Assembly (NCBI RefSeq): GCF_007005445.1
Contig: NZ_CP041387.1
Location: forward strand, 4,355,501-4,419,500
Direction: 5' to 3'
Length of the DNA stretch: 64,000 nt
DNA from: Rhodopseudomonas palustris
GTDB taxonomy: Bacteria; Pseudomonadota; Alphaproteobacteria; Rhizobiales; Xanthobacteraceae
Shown here: positions 60,400 to 64,000 of the stretch, piece after piece
How positions within the stretch are numbered: position 1 is the first letter of the stretch
How the letters are laid out: each line of letters begins with the position of its first letter
Program-made: the position numbers and the translations under genes
The notes under the pieces: model-generated
The model's database searches: none
Told to the model about the DNA's origin: nothing
What the model saw: the letters and a program-made list of their open reading frames with translations, nothing else

Positions 60400-61668
60400 T
60401 CTAGCCCGGAATGATCGTCGGTCCAGCAGCTTCAGGCTAAACTCCGCGAACGAACGCGCCAGCAGCGGCGGGACCGCGTTTCCTATCATCCTGGCCACTC
60501 CTTCGACTTCATGCATAGGATGGAAGACGTAGTCTTCCGGGAACGACTGAAGCACTGCGGCCTCCCGGAGCGAGATCCCGCGATTCTGCGATACGTCGTA
60601 GTGACCGAAGCGGCCATTGGAAATGGAATGGCATTTCGTCGTAATGGTCGGCGACGGCCTGTCGGGGCTCATCCGTGTGTAGACGTCCGTGAAGCACGAG
60701 ACCTTTAGTTTCTTCGCAGCCCTGCGATGGCAGGGGAGCGAAAGGTCTCCGAATTTGGTCGTCGCTAGGTAGCTATTGCTCGCGCCCGGCGGGGCCGAAG
60801 CGATCCGCTGGAGGTTCACTGGACTGAGAGCGCGCGCGCGATGATTCGGAATTCGATCGTGAAGCTCCCCAGCCTCAAGACTTGGAAAATGGCCAATGGC
60901 GGCCTTGACCGCGACCTCAGTCCGAAGAGGATCGGATGTCGGAAGCCTCAATGTGAGCTCCTTCGCCAATCCGCACTTGGCCTTGTCCTTCCGTACCGCC
61001 ACAAGGATGGACCGTTTTCGGTACTGTGGGACTCCGAACCGAGACGCGCAAACGACTTCGCTACCGACCGCATAGTTCGCCCTTCGTAGCCCCGAGGAAA
61101 AGTCGGCCCAGATGCCTCCGAACTTGGGATCGGAGATCCCAGCCACGTTCTCAGACAAGACGATGTCCGGCGAGAATTCGCGCACGAACTTGAGCGCTTC
61201 TGAGAGAAGATTCCTGTCGTTGCGCCGACGCGCAATACGCGATTGCGAAAGTTCCTTGCGGGCAAGCGTCGTGAACGGCTGGCATGGAGCGCAGATCGCG
61301 AACATCAACGGGACGCCTGGCGCAAGGCGGCGATAGCGTTCTATGAGCGCACCCAGTTCCTTTCTGAGCTTCAGTTGCTGCCCCTCCGGGTGCTGCTCCG
61401 ATTTAGGGAAGATGTCTCGGCAGAAGAAGTACGGCGGTTTCCGGTCCAACGTGAAGTTGCCATTGTTCTCCGTGTACGTCCGCTCGCATTTCGGGTCCTT
61501 ATCGATCCCGGCGATGACGTATCCGCCAGCGTCCAGCAGTCCGCGCGTGGTTCCGCCTGCACCGCAGAACATGTCGATCGCGAGGAATGCGGGCATCCTG
61601 ATCGCGGACTTCGAGGCAATCGACTTTCTCGTTGGGCCGTTGACGCGTGTGGAAATTGCTCGCGCCAT
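60382..61668 (-). CDS. DNA (cytosine-5) methyltransferase
   Basis: This 428-residue C5-methyltransferase has motif I DMFCGAGGTTRGLLDAGG, catalytic motif IV APCQPF, motif VI SENV, motif VIII QYRKRSILVA and motif X RMIGNAVPPLLA. The target-recognition region lies between about residues 230 and 360 and gives no clue to the site. It starts one base after the receiver-domain gene, so it is co-transcribed with it. No restriction enzyme of a recognised type is present in the visible part. Confidence 0.93.
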   Translation of the reverse strand: MARAISTRVNGPTRKSIASKSAIRMPAFLAIDMFCGAGGTTRGLLDAGGYVIAGIDKDPKCERTYTENNGNFTLDRKPPYFFCRDIFPKSEQHPEGQQLKLRKELGALIERYRRLAPGVPLMFAICAPCQPFTTLARKELSQSRIARRRNDRNLLSEALKFVREFSPDIVLSENVAGISDPKFGGIWADFSSGLRRANYAVGSEVVCASRFGVPQYRKRSILVAVRKDKAKCGLAKELTLRLPTSDPLRTEVAVKAAIGHFPSLEAGELHDRIPNHRARALSPVNLQRIASAPPGASNSYLATTKFGDLSLPCHRRAAKKLKVSCFTDVYTRMSPDRPSPTITTKCHSISNGRFGHYDVSQNRGISLREAAVLQSFPEDYVFHPMHEVEGVARMIGNAVPPLLARSFAEFSLKLLDRRSFRARLRSPA

Positions 61669-61669
61669 G

Positions 61670-63427
61670 TCAAGCTCCCTTAAAGAAATCGATGCCGATA
61701 CGTGCGAAATGCGCCCCGGTCAATTGAAGGACACGGCTGGCATAATTCGCGCGTAGCTGGCCAACGACAGCGAATTCCTGCTGGCCGACGAGCTTCGGAA
61801 ATTTCGTCAAATCGGTACGCGCGATGCGAACCGCCTTGAAGGTTGCCATTTTCCCCGGCACGAATCGCGTCTTGCCGGCATCGAGCGTGAAGAACATTTC
61901 CGGAGCGGGTTGGGAGGTCTGCTCGTCGAAAATCCGGAGTGGAAAGAACTCTTTATCCTTCACGATAAAGGCGTGCCTACCCTGTGTCGCGTTCTTGAGT
62001 GACTTCGCTTCGTCAACAAGATCGAGCTTGATAGCCATCATCGCCTTAACAGGATGCAAACTGCTCGCCCACGTAGAGGCGGAGCCTGCCTTCCTGGCGG
62101 TGAGATCGCATGCAGGAGACGTAACCATCCAATAATCCGCTCCGTCACGAAACACGGTGCCGGTCGTGATTCTAGATTTGGAAAAATGCTCCGTCGAAAG
62201 AAAGGAGTTCAGCAGGAACATCACGCGCGTGGGATCAAACTTGAGGTCCGTATGGGCAAGCACACGAGCGTTTTCCAGCGTGTCCGCAGACTTGATCCCA
62301 TCGCCGAGATCGGCCCTGATGTCAGTAAGCACCTTTCCTGCGAATCCTCGAAGCTGCGTGTCGCTGGAAATTCGATGCCGGAGCGTCTCTACCATGCGGT
62401 CGATGACGGACTCGACCGCGGCCGTCTGATCGCCGTCTTCTTCGAGCTCGGAGAGGAGGTAGTGACTGAGGCCGATTTGTCTCTCCAAATCCGAAAACAA
62501 TCTGGGATCGGCGGCGAACGACTCTAATTCGAGGTTATTCTGAATTTCGGACACAAGCAGCTGAAGAAAGTTCGGCTTCCAGTCGAGCAGCGCCGCGTGT
62601 AGTCCGGACATTAAGTGCCGAACTTCGTTGGCATCCTGCTTCTTGATGATCGCGATGAAGCATCCGCGGCATTGGATCCAGTGAGGACCATTCCTGGTGA
62701 ACTTCCCTTGTAATCCGTGATTGCCACCCTGATCAGTCTCAAGCTCTTCGGTCGGAGGATTCTGTCTCTTCGCGACGTTTTGCCTGAGCCAAGCTTCCGC
62801 CAGAAGGTCGCGATCTATCCCGCCGCCCTTGATCGAGAGCCCCTTGATGATTTCGGTCCTGGCATCTTTGGAAACTCCCGCCAGCCCGCCCGTCATGAAC
62901 TGAGCCATGACCTCGGCGGTCGGTCGATCCCAATCCTTTGAGTCAGCAGCCTTCCACCAATCGAGCTCCGCCTCATGCCCGTCCAGGAACCCGTCAAAGG
63001 CGAGATCGGACCGCAGATTGGCGGCGATGTCCAACCAAACATCTACGAGGTCGTCGGCCTTCGTGTAGACGACCACGGTGTTAAAATGACGGCTTTCGGC
63101 CAGACGCTGAAGTATCTCGATCGACTTCGTATTGTCCAAATCATCGGCATCAAGATGGAAATCGAGAACGATGAGATCACATTTTCGCATACGCTCGACC
63201 ATCTTGATGTCGCCCTTGCGGAAAGTGTTCTCGATGTCGCACGGAAGCTGCCGCTTCCTGAACTCGCCGTAAAGCGCGGCAGCTCGCTCCTTCTCCTTGA
63301 ACCGCCTGAGAGTCCGCTCGCTTTTGAACATGTCCCCGAAGTTCGGAAAGGCATCATCCACCAGAAAGACGCTGCGCAGGCCATCCACAAACGTCTTCCC
63401 TACCGCCTTGTCGTAAACTGCACTCAT
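61670..63427 (-). CDS. Receiver-domain protein of a DNA-modification locus
   Basis: This 585-residue protein has an N-terminal receiver-like domain (about 15-140) with the acidic pair D24/D25 (VFLVDDAF), a candidate phospho-acceptor D89 (CDLIVLDFHLD) and T122/K123 (VVVYTKA). The rest is unfamiliar. There is a helical middle with a CRGC element (HWIQCRGCFIAII) and a beta-rich C-terminal part with VTSPACDL. Such receivers occur in predicted conflict systems. It is coupled to the upstream ATPase gene by an ATGA overlap and to the methyltransferase by a one-base gap. The function of the C-terminal part is unknown. Confidence 0.75.
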   Translation of the reverse strand: MSAVYDKAVGKTFVDGLRSVFLVDDAFPNFGDMFKSERTLRRFKEKERAAALYGEFRKRQLPCDIENTFRKGDIKMVERMRKCDLIVLDFHLDADDLDNTKSIEILQRLAESRHFNTVVVYTKADDLVDVWLDIAANLRSDLAFDGFLDGHEAELDWWKAADSKDWDRPTAEVMAQFMTGGLAGVSKDARTEIIKGLSIKGGGIDRDLLAEAWLRQNVAKRQNPPTEELETDQGGNHGLQGKFTRNGPHWIQCRGCFIAIIKKQDANEVRHLMSGLHAALLDWKPNFLQLLVSEIQNNLELESFAADPRLFSDLERQIGLSHYLLSELEEDGDQTAAVESVIDRMVETLRHRISSDTQLRGFAGKVLTDIRADLGDGIKSADTLENARVLAHTDLKFDPTRVMFLLNSFLSTEHFSKSRITTGTVFRDGADYWMVTSPACDLTARKAGSASTWASSLHPVKAMMAIKLDLVDEAKSLKNATQGRHAFIVKDKEFFPLRIFDEQTSQPAPEMFFTLDAGKTRFVPGKMATFKAVRIARTDLTKFPKLVGQQEFAVVGQLRANYASRVLQLTGAHFARIGIDFFKGA

Positions 63428-64000
63428 TTGCTCAAGCCCTGAAACTCGATAATGAAATTGGCTCCGTCGAGCACGCGGGGGTCGGCACCTGACGCGTACC
63501 TGATCTGATGTCTGGCAACGGCGAGATTGGCGCGGCTGAGAAACAGGCCGAGGCCTCGACCTTTCGATCGCTTGGTGAAGAACAGTTGGAACAGCCGGCC
63601 GACATCGTCCGGATCGACGCCCTTCCCAGAATCCGCGATGACCACTTTGCCATCAACGAAATCGAAAATGACACGGCGGTCGTTCACGAACGAAAGCCAG
63701 TACAGCGAGTTGTTCATCAAATTAATGAAAACTGGATAGATACGCGATCTGAGGTCGTTGAACGAAATCGCTCTGAATTGCTTCGTGGCAGTGAACGAAA
63801 TTTTTTCTTGACGGAAACGGCGGCGAAAGAACTCTTCGACGTAGTCGGCGATCTCGGCTCCCGTGATGACCTCTCGGTTCCTGTAGCCCGCAACTTTCAA
63901 CGGCGAGAGGAACCTCAGCTTGTCGGTCAGCGCGGCATGGGCGTCAAATGCGAGTTTGAACGCCCGCAGTGCCTTCACCTCCTCCGGCAGCTTGCTTAGA
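63424..64000 (-). CDS. GHKL ATPase (histidine-kinase-like), 5' end outside window
   Basis: Only the C-terminal part is present and the frame stays open to the window edge. It ends in a Bergerat-fold ATPase: N box FINLMNNSLYWL, G1 box IADSGKGVDPDDVGRLFQLF and G2 box SKGRGLGLFLSR. The preceding helices (RRFRQEKISF) resemble a kinase dimerisation region, but no phospho-acceptor His can be judged. With the receiver gene next to it (ATGA overlap), it may be a kinase for that receiver or a MORC/MutL-like ATPase of a modification system. An internal GTG at 63978 is not a credible start. Confidence 0.8.
   Translation of the reverse strand, partial: LSKLPEEVKALRAFKLAFDAHAALTDKLRFLSPLKVAGYRNREVITGAEIADYVEEFFRRRFRQEKISFTATKQFRAISFNDLRSRIYPVFINLMNNSLYWLSFVNDRRVIFDFVDGKVVIADSGKGVDPDDVGRLFQLFFTKRSKGRGLGLFLSRANLAVARHQIRYASGADPRVLDGANFIIEFQGLSK

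Overview
The window is high-GC alphaproteobacterial DNA, and the gene set points to Rhodopseudomonas (Nitrobacteraceae/Bradyrhizobiaceae), probably an R. palustris strain. The evidence is the CobS/CobT cobaltochelatase, the Bradyrhizobium-type hupSLCDEFGHIJK-hypABFCDE cluster with a hupUV sensor and a hupT/hupR two-component pair, and the housekeeping gene content. The strain call is inference. hupV is intact here, whereas strain CGA009 is known for a hupV frameshift.

Region 1 (1-20941) is mostly core chromosome. It holds the 3' part of mutS, a parvulin-type prolyl isomerase, secA, a YafK-type L,D-transpeptidase lipoprotein, accA, a padR regulator with a striking inverted repeat upstream, xerD, a 48-residue membrane protein, the aroK-aroB-CNNM/CorC operon, bolA, a DnaJ-domain gene, dedA, cobS-(DUF29)-cobT, and a Tat-exported phytase-esterase-like protein.

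Region 2 (21325-26588) is a compact accessory cytochrome c oxidase locus. It has a CtaG-like factor, a CopD-like membrane protein, CuA subunit II, a fused subunit I-III and a small membrane protein. A DUF2231 gene lies backwards in the middle. An HD-GYP response regulator (26610-27728) faces it.

Region 3 (28018-37448) is one chemotaxis cluster: STAS, cheY, cheA, two cheW, one mcp, cheR, cheB, and a soluble protein with a decayed receptor-tip motif.

Region 4 (57809 down to 37678, all minus strand) is the uptake [NiFe]-hydrogenase system. The order is the H2 sensor hupU-hupV, the enzyme hupS-L-C, maturation genes hupD-E-F then hupG-H-I-J-K, hypA-B-F-C-D-E, and finally the hupR activator and hupT kinase. 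I find sigma-54 (GG-N10-GC) promoters in front of hupS and in front of hupG. The activator HupR is of the sigma-54 type, so the H2-sensing circuit would feed back on its own genes.

Region 5 (57810-64000) starts with a HipB/HipA toxin-antitoxin pair controlled by four operators spaced exactly 27 bp apart. Next comes a 20-base copy of a tRNA-Ser 3' end at 59784-59803, which looks like the attachment site of a genomic island. The visible part of that island has lower GC and carries Vsr endonuclease, a C5-cytosine methyltransferase, a 585-residue protein with an N-terminal receiver domain, and a GHKL-type ATPase cut by the window end. This looks like a DNA-modification conflict system with a phosphorelay-like control module, and it is the least explained part of the window.
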